Shown piece by piece: positions 22,104-31,744 of a stretch of 64,000 nt of DNA. The stretch's first letter is position 1. The number at the start of each line of letters is the position of its first letter. The DNA is from Gliomastix tumulicola (taxonomy: Eukaryota > Ascomycota > Sordariomycetes > Hypocreales > Bionectriaceae), in the NCBI GenBank assembly GCA_001599755.1, contig BCHX01000003.1, positions 186,001-250,000 of the forward strand, written 5' to 3'. The notes beneath the pieces were generated by a model, which saw only the letters and a program-made list of their open reading frames with translations, was not told the origin of the DNA and did not search any database. The position numbers and the translations under genes are program-made.

Positions 22104-22559
22104 ATGACGCGCCACATCCTCCTCATCAACGGGCCCAACCTCAACCTCCTCGGCACGCGCGAGCCTGCCGTCTACGGCTCCACGACCCTCGCCGACGTCG
22201 TCTCCCGCGCCGAGACGCAGGCCTCTTCCCTGTCTGCCAAGTTCGCCCACTTCCAGTCCAACCACGAGGGCGCCATCGTCGACCGCATCCAGGCCGCGCG
22301 CACCGAAGGCGTCGACGCCATCATCATCAACGCGGGCGCCCTAACGCACACCTCCGTCGCTGTGAGGGATGCTCTTCTCGGTGTCGATATCCCCTTCGTC
22401 GAGCTGCACGTCACCAACGTGCATGCCCGGGAGACGTTCAGGCATCACAGCTATCTGAGCGACAAGGCGCAGGCGGTGATCTGCGGGCTGGGTGTGTTTG
22501 GGTATGAGGCTTCGCTGGAGTTCGCGGTGAAGCACATGAAGCTGAAGCCGAAGGCATGA
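22104..22559 (+). CDS. qutE: catabolic type II 3-dehydroquinase
   Basis: Single exon, 151 residues, the normal length for the small dodecameric type II enzyme. It converts 3-dehydroquinate to 3-dehydroshikimate, the second step of quinate breakdown. Seen in order: [15 protein letters not shown], the catalytic Tyr24 on the flexible lid (V-Y-G), [18 protein letters not shown], and [12 protein letters not shown] with the catalytic His and the substrate-binding segment. It is the QA-2 / QutE orthologue and unrelated in fold to the type I dehydroquinase of the AROM protein. It is divergent from qutG and convergent with qutC. Confidence 0.97.
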   Translation: MTRHILLINGPNLNLLGTREPAVYGSTTLADVVSRAETQASSLSAKFAHFQSNHEGAIVDRIQAARTEGVDAIIINAGALTHTSVAVRDALLGVDIPFVELHVTNVHARETFRHHSYLSDKAQAVICGLGVFGYEASLEFAVKHMKLKPKA

Positions 22560-22663
22560 AGATGATGTGTATATACAAGTACATACAAGGCTATGGAAAA
22601 AATAGAAATCATACAAAAAAAAAAACTACAGGATCGCTATGCTAAAGATGTCTTGGTGTGCTT

Positions 22664-22692
22664 TGCTTGCTTACTTGCTTGCTTGCTTGCTT
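22664..22692. repeat. (CTTG)n microsatellite at the qutC stop
   Basis: Seven CTTG-type units with one interruption, ending exactly at the qutC stop codon. Length variation could alter the last codons. Confidence 0.8.
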
Positions 22693-23755
22693 AGAGCATA
22701 GCCTGGACCCTCGTCTCCATGGTCTCGTCCTCCACGCTCAAGCCAATACCCCTGACCATCCTTTGCCACGAGCCAGCGGCCCTCCTTGCCATCTCCTCGG
22801 GAACCTCCGCCCTCTCCTCCGTGAGCGCCCTGTTGAAGACCTCGAAGCTCAGCCAGCCCTCGAACCCGAGGCCCTGCACCAGCACGCTGAGGATCGTCTG
22901 CACGGGGAGATATGCACCGTAGCTGCCCTCGCCGTAGAACAGCCTGCAGTTGCGGGACCAGCTCATGCGAGCAGGCTGCTCGGGGTGGTAGAACGGATGT
23001 GAGGGGGTACCCAGAGGGGAAGCCAGACGCTCGGCATCAGCGACCTGCAGCAGGAAGATCTTGGACACGTCGACGGTGGACAGGAGCGTCTGCATAGACG
23101 TGAGGAAGGCAGCATCCGCGTTCGACGCACAGGCCGTCTTGGACGCCGGGTCGGCATAGATCCGCCCAGCAATGTTGAACGTGTCGAAGCAGATGCCAAA
23201 GTTGGGCCTGTCCACCCTCTGCACGAGCTCCCAGCTCTGCTCCCACGTGACGACGTGCGTGCCCCAGCACAGCGCCTCGTGCGCGAACCGGATCGGGGGC
23301 TCCTCCGCCAGCCCCAAATCCGCGAGCTCGCGCATGTCCGCCTCCAGCAGGTCCATGTCCGCCGAGACCTTTTCGGGTCCCAAAAAACTGCTCGGCAGGA
23401 GGATGAGATCCGTGCCCAGGGCGTGCGAGAGCTTGAACCACAGCCGCCGGGCCTCGTCGAGGCGGCGGGCCTGCTCGTCGCGGTCGAAGAGGGCGCCAAA
23501 GTGCATGAGGGGCTGCAGCGTGATGACCTCGAGGCCGCGGGCGTCGCAGAGCTCGCGGATGGCGTGGGCGGCGGCGATCTGGCTGGCGTCGGTGGTGTCG
23601 CCGTGCGTCACGTTGGCGAAGTCGACGAGGTCCTCGTAGAAGACCTCGATGCCGAGGAAGCCGTGCTTCTTGGCCATGTCGAGCTTGTGCACGAGGGAGT
23701 GGCCGGCGAAGCAGCGTCCCAGGGACATGGTGCAGATACTAGGCATGTGCTTCAT
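22691..23755 (-). CDS. qutC: 3-dehydroshikimate dehydratase
   Basis: Single exon, 354 residues. I chose ATG 23755 (M-K-H-M-P-S-I-C) because the codons upstream are a GT-rich repeat that would give a His/Thr/Ser run. The protein is the AP-endonuclease-2/xylose-isomerase-type TIM barrel of QA-4 / QutC: S-L-G-R-C-F-A-G-H-S-L at the N terminus, G-I-E-V-F-Y-E-D-L, I-T-L-Q-P-L-M-H-F, N-F-G-I-C-F-D-T-F-N-I-A-G with a metal-ligand Asp, and W-L-S-F-E-V-F-N near the end. It dehydrates 3-dehydroshikimate to protocatechuate, diverting carbon from shikimate to the beta-ketoadipate pathway. It lies 131 bp downstream of qutE, convergent. Confidence 0.96.
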   Translation of the reverse strand: MKHMPSICTMSLGRCFAGHSLVHKLDMAKKHGFLGIEVFYEDLVDFANVTHGDTTDASQIAAAHAIRELCDARGLEVITLQPLMHFGALFDRDEQARRLDEARRLWFKLSHALGTDLILLPSSFLGPEKVSADMDLLEADMRELADLGLAEEPPIRFAHEALCWGTHVVTWEQSWELVQRVDRPNFGICFDTFNIAGRIYADPASKTACASNADAAFLTSMQTLLSTVDVSKIFLLQVADAERLASPLGTPSHPFYHPEQPARMSWSRNCRLFYGEGSYGAYLPVQTILSVLVQGLGFEGWLSFEVFNRALTEERAEVPEEMARRAAGSWQRMVRGIGLSVEDETMETRVQAML

Positions 23756-23761
23756 GGTGGG

Positions 23762-23822
23762 TGGTGTGTGTGAGAGTGAGTGTGAGTGTGTGTGCGAGTA
23801 TGTGTGTGTAAGAGTATGTGTC
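23762..23822. repeat. GT/GA-rich microsatellite in qutC leader
   Basis: An imperfect GT/GAGT repeat immediately upstream of the qutC start codon. On the coding strand it is a CA/CTCA repeat in the leader. Confidence 0.8.
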
Positions 23823-24461
23823 ACTCCTCAGTAGTGTGGGTGGTCTTGGATTTGATAGGAAGAGAAGACAATTCTCGGTTTAACCAGGGTGTTCACGTGT
23901 ATGAAAAGGGTGTGTGAAGGTCTCCAAGACGAGAGAAAGCCTGACTCGACGATTAAGAGGACGTTTGATTCGAGACCCCCTCCCCTGACTACCGCAAACA
24001 ACTACCACCTCCCTCAAACGCGATACCATATATCCACAGGCTCAAGGATTATCAGGGCATTGGCTTCATTTCCATTATCCAAGATTTGAGAGGCAACCTG
24101 GGGAGTGGGTAGGTAGCATTGAAAGGGAGGGGGCCCCGTGAGGAGGCAAACAGACACCATCGAACTGACATCACCACATGATGGCCTCATTTCTCCTTCT
24201 GGCAGGCGTCGAGATCGATCGGTCAGCTGCGGCTCTACTGCAGGGGGGTTATTCCTTTACACGCAGGGTCCTGGCTAAGCATGAATAAGGGGGGCAGCAA
24301 GGGAGGGAGGACGCATGAGGGGAGAAGGGATAAAGACTGGCGAGTCCCCCCACTGCCTCGAGACGACGCTTCTCGTTCTTCCACTGCGTCGTTGACAGTC
24401 AGCACCCAGAGCGTAGGGTAGCATTTTTGACGTCGAGAAGCGTCGAGAGGCGAGTCCAACT

Positions 24462-24477
24462 GGATAAGCATTTACCC
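24462..24477. promoter_or_regulatory. putative QutA/QA-1F operator, qutC-qutB intergenic
   Basis: The 16-mer ggataagcatttaccc matches GGRTAARYRYTTATCC, the Neurospora QA-1F consensus as I recall it, at 15 of 16 positions. It lies 412 bp before the qutB start and 706 bp before the divergent qutC start, so it could serve both. Confidence 0.65.
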
Positions 24478-24889
24478 CGAGCTGTTGATGGTCGCAGTGG
24501 AGAAGCGGGCAACCGGAGGGCGATGCTGGAAGTTCGATTTTTCCGGAAATTTACGCCCGGATTATCGCCGAGTCGAATTCTCCAGGGGCCGGATGATCTC
24601 TCATCATGATCTCTTTTCCAGCGACCGCGAATTTGGGGTAGCACCTCACTCTTATCCAGCAAAACGGCGATGGTTCCCCCCCTTCCCCCTCCTTGGCGAC
24701 CCGGCGTCTAGATGTACGGCGGAAAGAAATGACCGGCCGGATCTCCCCGGATGGGAATTAGTACATGAAGAGGCAAGCGGGCATATCTGCAGCCCTTCTA
24801 GGATCGAATGCTTGTTGGAGGCTTGATGCCACGATCAGTTTGTTCTACTGTAAACTGACTGACTACTCTTGCATAACTTCTTTCTCACA

Positions 24890-25950
24890 ATGGCTACTGA
24901 GACTACCACCATCACCGCCACGACCGCTCCGTTGGTTGATCCCGCTGTCGCGGAGGAGACGTCCAAGCTGGACTGCCACGGCTACCTCTTCGGGCAGAAG
25001 CTCACCAACTCGTGGTCGCCGTTCCTGCACAGTGTCATCTATGAGGATCTGGGCCTGAACTGGGGTCAGGTCCGGCTGGACTCGGCAGACATCCCGTCGT
25101 TCCTGAAGCTGGTCGAGCACCCGCAGTTCTATGGTGAGTTTCTATCTATCTATCTATCTATCTATTCATCGTCTCAAAGGCAACTGGGCAGAGACTAACA
25201 TCTATAGGCGCATCCGTCACGATGCCCAACAAGGTCGCCATCATCCCGCACCTCGACGAGCTCACCGACGAGTGCCGTGACATCGGCGCCTGCAACACCG
25301 TCTTCTTCCGCACCGACCCTGCGACATCACGCCGCGTCCTCGTCGGCACAAACACAGATGTCATCGGCATCCGCGACTCCTTCGTCCACAACGTCCCCGA
25401 CGCCGTCAAGACCTACCAGGGCAAACCCGCTCTCGTGGTGGGAGGCGGCGGTGCTGCGCGTTCAGCGGTGTACGCGCTGCGCCGCTGGCTCGGCGTCACG
25501 GACATCTACCTCGTGAACCGCGACGTCGAGGAGGTCGCGAGCGTGATCCGCGACTGCGCGGCCCGCGGGTACGGCGAGGCGCTCGTGCACGTCGAGACGG
25601 TCGCCCAGGCCGAGAGTCTCGCTGCCCCGGGCGCCATCGTCGCCTGCGTCCCCGACTTTGCGCCGCAGACGCCCGAGGAGCTGCAGGCGCGCGCGGTGAC
25701 CGAGTCCTTCTTGGACCGCGGCGACGGCGCCATGCTCGAGATGTGCTACAACCCGACGCCGTTCACGCAGATGGCTGCCATCGCCCAGGGGAAAGGGTGG
25801 CAGGTCATCCTGGGCACCGAGGCGCTGATCTGGCAGGGGCTGGAGCAGGATCGATACTGGACGGGGAGGCCGGTGGAGGAGCTGCCCGTGAAGAAGGTGC
25901 AGAAGGCCATTGCTGGTAAGGTGCAGGAGAGGCTAAACTCGAGGGTATGA
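24890..25950 (+). CDS. qutB: quinate/shikimate dehydrogenase (catabolic)
   Basis: Two exons, 24890-25133 and 25208-25950, 328 residues. The intron (74 nt, GTGAGT...ATAG) holds a TCTA microsatellite. The start ATG 24890 follows CACA; an in-frame codon run upstream is not ATG-initiated. Motifs: S-W-S-P-F-L-H-S (substrate Ser pair), S-V-T-M-P-N-K with the catalytic Lys, N-T-D-V-I-G, the dinucleotide-binding loop [10 protein letters not shown], and a C-terminal G-T-E-A-L-I-W-Q-G. It oxidises quinate to 3-dehydroquinate with NAD+ and also acts on shikimate, the first step of the pathway; this is the QA-3 / QutB orthologue. The divergent partner is qutC; qutD lies downstream in convergent orientation. 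Confidence 0.96.
25141..25165. repeat. (TCTA)n microsatellite in qutB intron
   Basis: About six TCTA units just after the qutB intron donor. Confidence 0.85.
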
Positions 25951-26340
25951 GACGATATGGGACGCTTTACGATAGACATAGAAACGACATAGATCGAATA
26001 GCAAACAAGCTTCATGAGTATTCTAGCGACTGCTCGACTTGTGCTCTTCTAATGCTGCACAATAACGATACCGCGAAGTACTCGAGCTTGAGGTCTGAAG
26101 TATTACCCTGCTCTATCTATTCCGTCTCAAGAACGGAAAGGCTATGGCGCTTTGGGGCTTACAAAATTCATGGCCTAAAACAGGACTGCTGAATAGACCA
26201 GTCTAGAACAGGCGAATACGGGGAGCAACAAGGTATCAGCCCCAGGAAATATAATTCAATAGTTGGAGTCCATTTGTCCAATAGATCTTTACACGCTTCC
26301 TCGTCGCTATCTACACTAACCAATAATCATTCCCAGCGCT
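25951..26340. other. convergent 3' region qutB-qutD
   Basis: 390 bp containing both 3' ends. AT-richer than its surroundings, with no gene or strong hairpin that I can see. Confidence 0.5.
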
Positions 26341-28092
26341 CTACACCTTGGCAACAGCCTCGGTAGCCTCAACCTGGTCTTCCACAACCTTCTCGTCATC
26401 CAGAACGTGGGAATCCCTGAACTCCCGCTCCTGGTCCTGCAGCTCAGCCATGAGCTGCGAGTTCGCGCGCCACGTAGGCTTGATGTCGAAGAGCCTGTCC
26501 ATGGCCTCGAGCGGCAGACCCTTGGTCTCGGGCACGAAGAAGAAGACAAAGATGGCGGAGAGGATCATGAGGGAGGCGAAGAAGAAGTACACGCCGTAGC
26601 CCCAGGCGTTGAACATCTGGACGGTGAAGCGGGCGATGATGAAGTTCCAGAACCAGTTGTTGGCGGCCGCGTTGGCCTGACCCAGGGAGCGAGTGTTCTG
26701 GTCGAACATCTCGGAGTTGAGGACCCAGGGGGTACCGTTCCAACTAGGCGTGTAGAAACTGTCAAAGATGTTAGCAAATTATTCCAAAAACAGGGTAAAG
26801 AGGTGGCACGTACGCAGTCCAGAGGTAGAACATGAACATGGCAGCAATACCGCCGCTGCTGAGACCAGCACCCTCTTTGGGGGGGCCACCCGAGTTGGCA
26901 ATCTTGATGTAAGCACCAATGAACCACATGCAGAGAGAGCCACCAATGGCACCAATCATGAGGAGCAGGCGGCGACCAAGGTGGTCGATCAGGACCAGAA
27001 TCCAGACAAACGTCAGGACGGTCTTGACAACACCGAAGATGCCAGTGGTAAGGAAACCAGTGCTAGTACCGGTGATACCGATGCTGCGGAAGACGGTAGG
27101 ACTGTAGTAGTTGATGGCGTTGATACCAGAGCCTGTGCAGGTGTTAATTAGTCTACATTCTTCATCAAAGGTGCAAAGATCGCCGCCGTGGCAAACAACT
27201 TACCATTCTGGAAGACAAACAGCATGGCACCGAGGAAGAAGCGCCACTGAATCTTGCGCTCCTTGAGAGACTTGAAAGGCTTCCAGAAGCCAGCACCAAC
27301 GTCGCGGCGGAACTTCTCGAGGTCCTCGTCAATGAAGCTGATCTCCTCCTTGATGTAGATCTCCTCACGATCCAGCTTGCGCATCCAGCACAGGCCCTTG
27401 ATGGCCTCCTCTCGCCTGCCCTTGGAGAACAGCCAGCGAGGGGACTCGGGAATGAAGATGGCACCGATGAGGAGGAGACCGGCGGGGATGAGCTGGACAC
27501 CAAAGGGGATGAGCCACTGGCTGTGGCTGGGCTTCATGGTCTGGTCGACACCGTAGTTGATCCAGAAACCAACCAGGCCGCCAATCTGCCAGCCAAGCTC
27601 GTAGATGCCAACGAGACGGCCACGCACGGCAGGAGGGGACAGCTCGGAGATGTAGATGGGCGTCATGTTGGAGCAGCCGCCGACGCCGAAACCGGCGAGG
27701 ACACGGCCACCAATGATGAGACCAAGACCGCGGTCACCGTTGGCGCCAAGCATCATGCCGGCACCGAGGGTAAAGACGAGCGTGAACAGGATGAGAGACC
27801 ATCGTCGGCCGAGGAAGTGACTGGTCACGTATGCCGAGAGAGAACCGAAGAAAGCACCAGCCTGGTAGACCGAGACAATGTTCTGCTTGACCAGAGCGAG
27901 GTGACCAGCCGAGTAGGTTTCAAACTTGAACTCCTCGACGAAGGAGGGGAGAGCCAGAGTAGTACCGATGAACGCAGAGTCGTAGCCAATCATGCACGCC
28001 GCAAAGGACGCTACTGAGGCGCAGACATAGACGCGCCAATTGTAGACGGCCTTAGGCGTAGGCCTGTCTTCCTTGAGTGTGAGGATAGACAT
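26341..28092 (-). CDS. qutD: quinate permease, MFS sugar-transporter family
   Basis: Three exons: 28092-27204, 27132-26814, 26758-26341; 541 residues, close to QA-Y and QutD. About twelve hydrophobic segments. Sugar-porter signatures are present: G-R-R-W after TM2, R-V-L-A-G-F-G-V-G-G, S-E-L-S-P-P-A-V-R-G-R-L, P-E-S-P-R-W-L before the central loop, I-N-A-I-N-Y-Y-S-P-T, G-R-R in the second half and P-E-T-K-G-L-P-L-E after TM12. The acidic C-terminal tail (about 60 residues) is cytoplasmic and a likely site of turnover control; that is inference. It imports quinate across the plasma membrane, providing inducer and substrate. A palindromic operator-like site lies 423 bp upstream. Confidence 0.95.
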
Positions 28093-28514
28093 GGCGTCTG
28101 TCCGAAAAGCACGGAGGCAAGGACAAGGAACGTAAATATGCCAAGGTTGGTGGTGAAGAGATGGCCAAGAAGCTGAGGAGGCTCAGTTGGAGAAAGACCT
28201 CTGGATAGTATTTGGGGAATCGCCGCTTATGTATGCTCTCGACCGGCTCAGCGTAAATTCGCGCTCAAGGGCCAACGAACGAATAGAACCCCCGTCTCTG
28301 ATAGTCAAAGTCCCTCACGGATATATTCAACGAGACTCGTTTCTGCGCCCGGGGGGTGAGAGGGGATCTGGGGATTTCTTGGGGAGACTCAGATTGCAAA
28401 GATTTTCCCGGGGAGCTCCAATAGCACCAACCTCATGAAAATGTGGGGGAGACTCGGTCAAGTTGGGGGCGATGGTCGCGTTACGACTCATGTGGTCGAT
28501 CATGGTGTGTGGAT

Positions 28515-28530
28515 GGTTAAACGATTAGCC
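28515..28530. promoter_or_regulatory. possible weaker QutA/QA-1F operator upstream of qutD
   Basis: The 16-mer ggttaaacgattagcc matches the QA-1F consensus at 13 of 16 positions and is itself largely palindromic. It lies 423 bp before the qutD start and also downstream of qutA. Weaker than the other two sites. Confidence 0.45.
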
Positions 28531-28847
28531 ATCTCCCCCGTACTTCAGCCCTGCTTCAGCCAATCACTGTAGGCGTATTTGACACAGGTGGTTTCCCCAG
28601 TCAACGTCACTGTTCTAAGAGTCTAGAATTCTGCGCTCGAACTGGTCCTTGCGCCAGTCACGAGACTTACTTACGACCCAGACTAGTTACAGATGATGCG
28701 TTCCAGCCGTCAGGGTCGTCGTCGGTGTGCTATGCAGGGTGACAGTCTTCCGGGCCGGTCAACGCTACTGGTACAGGAAGCCAAGAGTCGGATAAGAGAT
28801 AACAAAAGGAGATGCCCAAAAGCTGGGGTAAGGTATTTTCTCTCTCT

Positions 28848-31025
28848 CTAAGCTCCAAAGTCCGCTTGAAACATTTCCCCCAAATCTGCTCCGGGGGCAA
28901 AGCCCAGATTGGTCATAAACTGGGGATCCATATCCAACCCATCAGTACAGTCGATGGAACCAAGCTCTTCCAAGATTGCGTCGTAGTCCACTGGGAGTGG
29001 TGTGGCTACCCCGTGTCCTTGTGATGCGGATGATGATGTAGGCCCCGCCATGAGGGCAGATGACGAGGCCCAGGGCACCCTTGAAGCCCCGGAAGAAGGA
29101 TTTCTCACGGATGGGCTGTTCGCGGGGAGGTTCCTCGTGGGGAGATTCGTCGGGAATGCCTGGAAAGGTTCTGAGGCGCGTTGAGGCATGCTCATTCCAT
29201 CATTTCCGGGGAGCATATACCCAGATCCCGGGGTAGGTACTGCCATGAAGGCGTGCGAGCCATCAAAGCCCATACCCATAAAGTCAGGCGATGTAACGCC
29301 CACGCTCGAAGATGCGTGATGGTGACCTTGTGGCATCGACGCGAAAGAATCCATAGTAGAGGCTGCCGGGCTCACTCCCATCGCCGGTCGTCTCCAGACG
29401 CTTCTCAGCGACTCTATTGTCGCCGTCCACCTCTGTCGCTCGCCATCGTGCATCTTTTCGATATGCCCGCAGCGGTGGACCATTCCGAGCATCCCGACGA
29501 CGATGGGAGGCGTCCCACACGTTCCGAACTGCGAGACGCATGACTCGATCACCTCCACGAGGCTCGAGAGGAGAGACGCACGGTATCCCGTGACAAGGTG
29601 AATGGTGATTGCGAGGAAAGCCGTTTGTAAGATGAACGCAGACGGTACCAAGGGAGTAGACCCGCCATACAGTACGCTACTGCAGAACGCAAATTGCGGC
29701 TCAAGGCATTTGACTAAATCTTCAGTAGTCACGTCTTCGACGACCTCCTTCTCGCGACGAGATTCAGCATCTAGGCTGATGCTCAATATTTGCGTGAACC
29801 GGTACAGTTGATGAAATGTCCTCAGAGGCTGTATCGTGCTGCTTGCAGCGTCTTCGCCAGATGGCCCGATCCCCGGGACGGTATGCCACTGCTCGTCTCC
29901 CGGGATGGTCCTCATGGTATCGACAAAGGCCTGGATGTCGCCAATGTCGACTTTTAAGAATGTGGGCTGGCCCAGACATGCCGATGTGAACGTATTTAAT
30001 ACGAGACAGGCCGTGAAGGCCAAAGCGCCAGGAGAGACAAGCTCGTCAGCATTCCCGTCAGTCGCGTACAGTTCGCCTGTCTCGCGCAGATGGAGCGCTA
30101 ATCGGACGGCCGTGCCCACCAGCATCCACGCTGCCAGACCGGCCCCCTGACCTATGAGGACAACAGAGTGAAGGAGCAAGGCGCGGAGATGGGATATTTC
30201 GAATCGCCGCTCCTCTGACGGCATCATATTCCTGGCGATGAAGTAGATTTTCTGAGGCGACATTCTGGGCTCGACGGCCGGGGACAACGACGCTGCGTCC
30301 TGGAATGAGGCTAAGGCCAGGACCGCCCACAGCTCGGCATAAGCTGAGGGGAAATCCACCATGGACTGGAGGGGAATGCCCCCGGCAGGGAAGGCCTGCG
30401 CGGTATTGATAATCGACTCTTTGTTGATGATCGGAAACCAGCAGTGGGTGTAGCTGAAGTATATATCGACCAGCCGTCGCCAATTGCCGGGCAGGCAAGC
30501 GTTTGTCGAGCGGCTTTCTGGCTGCCGGCGTGGTCTCGTATCGCCGCCCAGGGGGTCGCTATCCGATTCGGAATCCCCTGGCGAGGGGTTGTCCGTCGAC
30601 ACACCGCCGCCATCCGACAGAAAACGCCCAATCTCCTTGTGTATTTTGCTCTTTGTCCATTTCTTATGTAGTTGATTCCCCGACCGGTCTTTGCCGAGGA
30701 GTCGCGCCGTGTCGTCTCCCCTGAGCAATTGGTGCAGGGCGTCCTCGGCTTCAGGGAAGTTATCGCACATCCACGCAAGCGACAGCTCCACGGTCCTCAG
30801 ATAGCCCGTCTGGACACCCCTTTTCTTCGATGCCGGCGTGTACGAGCAGTTTCGCTTCTGTGCGACGCATGTCGCGCAGGTCGGCCGTCCTCCATCGCAT
30901 CGCTCTCGGGCTATCCTGCAGGCATCGCACGCCAGTGACACCCGCTGCCTCTTTGTCGCGCTCGAATGCGTCGTGGAGGTGTCGGGCGTGGTCGTGTCTT
31001 GTCCGCCGCGCTTTTTGGGAGGCAT
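28848..31025 (-). CDS. qutA: quinate pathway activator, Zn2Cys6 transcription factor
   Basis: Single exon, 725 residues; ATG 31025 (M-P-P-K-K-R-G-G). The binuclear cluster is C-D-A-C-R-I-A-R-E-R-C-D-G-G-R-P-T-C-A-T-C ... C, about residues 33-60, preceded by a basic T-K-R-Q-R. Next come the Y-T-P-A-S-K-K-R-G linker and a segment like QA-1F/QutA (L-R-T-V-E-L-S-L-A-W-M), then the fungal-specific middle homology region (about 180-480) and an acidic C terminus (E-E-L-G-S-I-D-C-T-D-G-L-D-M-D) that probably activates. It binds 16-bp palindromes to induce the cluster and is itself held in check by QutR when quinate is absent; this is established for the Aspergillus and Neurospora homologues. It is somewhat shorter than the roughly 820-residue homologues. 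Divergent from qutR. Confidence 0.93.
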   Translation of the reverse strand: MPPKKRGGQDTTTPDTSTTHSSATKRQRVSLACDACRIARERCDGGRPTCATCVAQKRNCSYTPASKKRGVQTGYLRTVELSLAWMCDNFPEAEDALHQLLRGDDTARLLGKDRSGNQLHKKWTKSKIHKEIGRFLSDGGGVSTDNPSPGDSESDSDPLGGDTRPRRQPESRSTNACLPGNWRRLVDIYFSYTHCWFPIINKESIINTAQAFPAGGIPLQSMVDFPSAYAELWAVLALASFQDAASLSPAVEPRMSPQKIYFIARNMMPSEERRFEISHLRALLLHSVVLIGQGAGLAAWMLVGTAVRLALHLRETGELYATDGNADELVSPGALAFTACLVLNTFTSACLGQPTFLKVDIGDIQAFVDTMRTIPGDEQWHTVPGIGPSGEDAASSTIQPLRTFHQLYRFTQILSISLDAESRREKEVVEDVTTEDLVKCLEPQFAFCSSVLYGGSTPLVPSAFILQTAFLAITIHLVTGYRASLLSSLVEVIESCVSQFGTCGTPPIVVGMLGMVHRCGHIEKMHDGERQRWTATIESLRSVWRRPAMGVSPAASTMDSFASMPQGHHHASSSVGVTSPDFMGMGFDGSHAFMAVPTPGSGYMLPGNDGMSMPQRASEPFQAFPTNLPTRNLPANSPSVRNPSSGASRVPWASSSALMAGPTSSSASQGHGVATPLPVDYDAILEELGSIDCTDGLDMDPQFMTNLGFAPGADLGEMFQADFGA

Positions 31026-31447
31026 GCTAACAGACGGGCGGCGTCCATTCGAGGGATGACCCCCGGGAGATTGTTTAATGCCTGGGCAGCTGGAGTTTGT
31101 ACGACGGTCAGGGCCAGGGCTGCAGGGACATGATGCTTATCCGGGTCGAGTTGTGCGTCGGAGGGCGAGGAATGAGGGGCCGTCTGGTGAAGGGCGATTG
31201 AGGATGTCAAACTGCCGTGGCCAAATCCATCTCCGCCATCAAGAGATAATCTAGAAGAAGAGTTCCATGCGGAGAAGTGGAATTGTCCCCCATGGAGAAT
31301 TGCCGTATCAACATTTGTGCCGTCGAACTCAGCTGGGAGCTAAGAGACGAAGGCGGTCGACGCAGCCATCCGACACAGTGCTGTGATGGCGGTTAGTGGC
31401 GGTGATGCTTGGCTAGAGTTGCTTAGCGAGGGAGCTGCGACCGGCGG

Positions 31448-31463
31448 GGATAAAGGCTTATCC
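31448..31463. promoter_or_regulatory. near-perfect QutA/QA-1F operator in the qutA-qutR divergent promoter
   Basis: The 16-mer ggataaaggcttatcc has both half-sites perfect (GGATAA / TTATCC) and matches the recalled consensus at 15 of 16. It lies 282 bp before qutR and 423 bp before qutA, which fits autoregulation of both regulators by the activator, as known for Neurospora qa-1F and qa-1S. Confidence 0.75.
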
Positions 31464-31744
31464 GCTGTAAATGCTGCTCTGGCAGGAGCCCCTCCACCGC
31501 GTCCTGCCCATCGCGCCTGCCTTTGTCAGTGGCATGACAAATGGGCTAACGGCAGGCGTGACGCCGTCCTACCTACCTTCCTTCTCAGCTCAATCTTCAC
31601 CTGACCTCGGGGAAGCGTGTTTGCCCTGTCCATCCTGCGTCTTCGATACTTCTTCAGCTGCCTGAGCCGCCGCCTGAATCGCCGTCCGGCCGCTCTCGAC
31701 TGTGACTATGGACACAGGCACATGATCACGCGCAACACTCGGAT

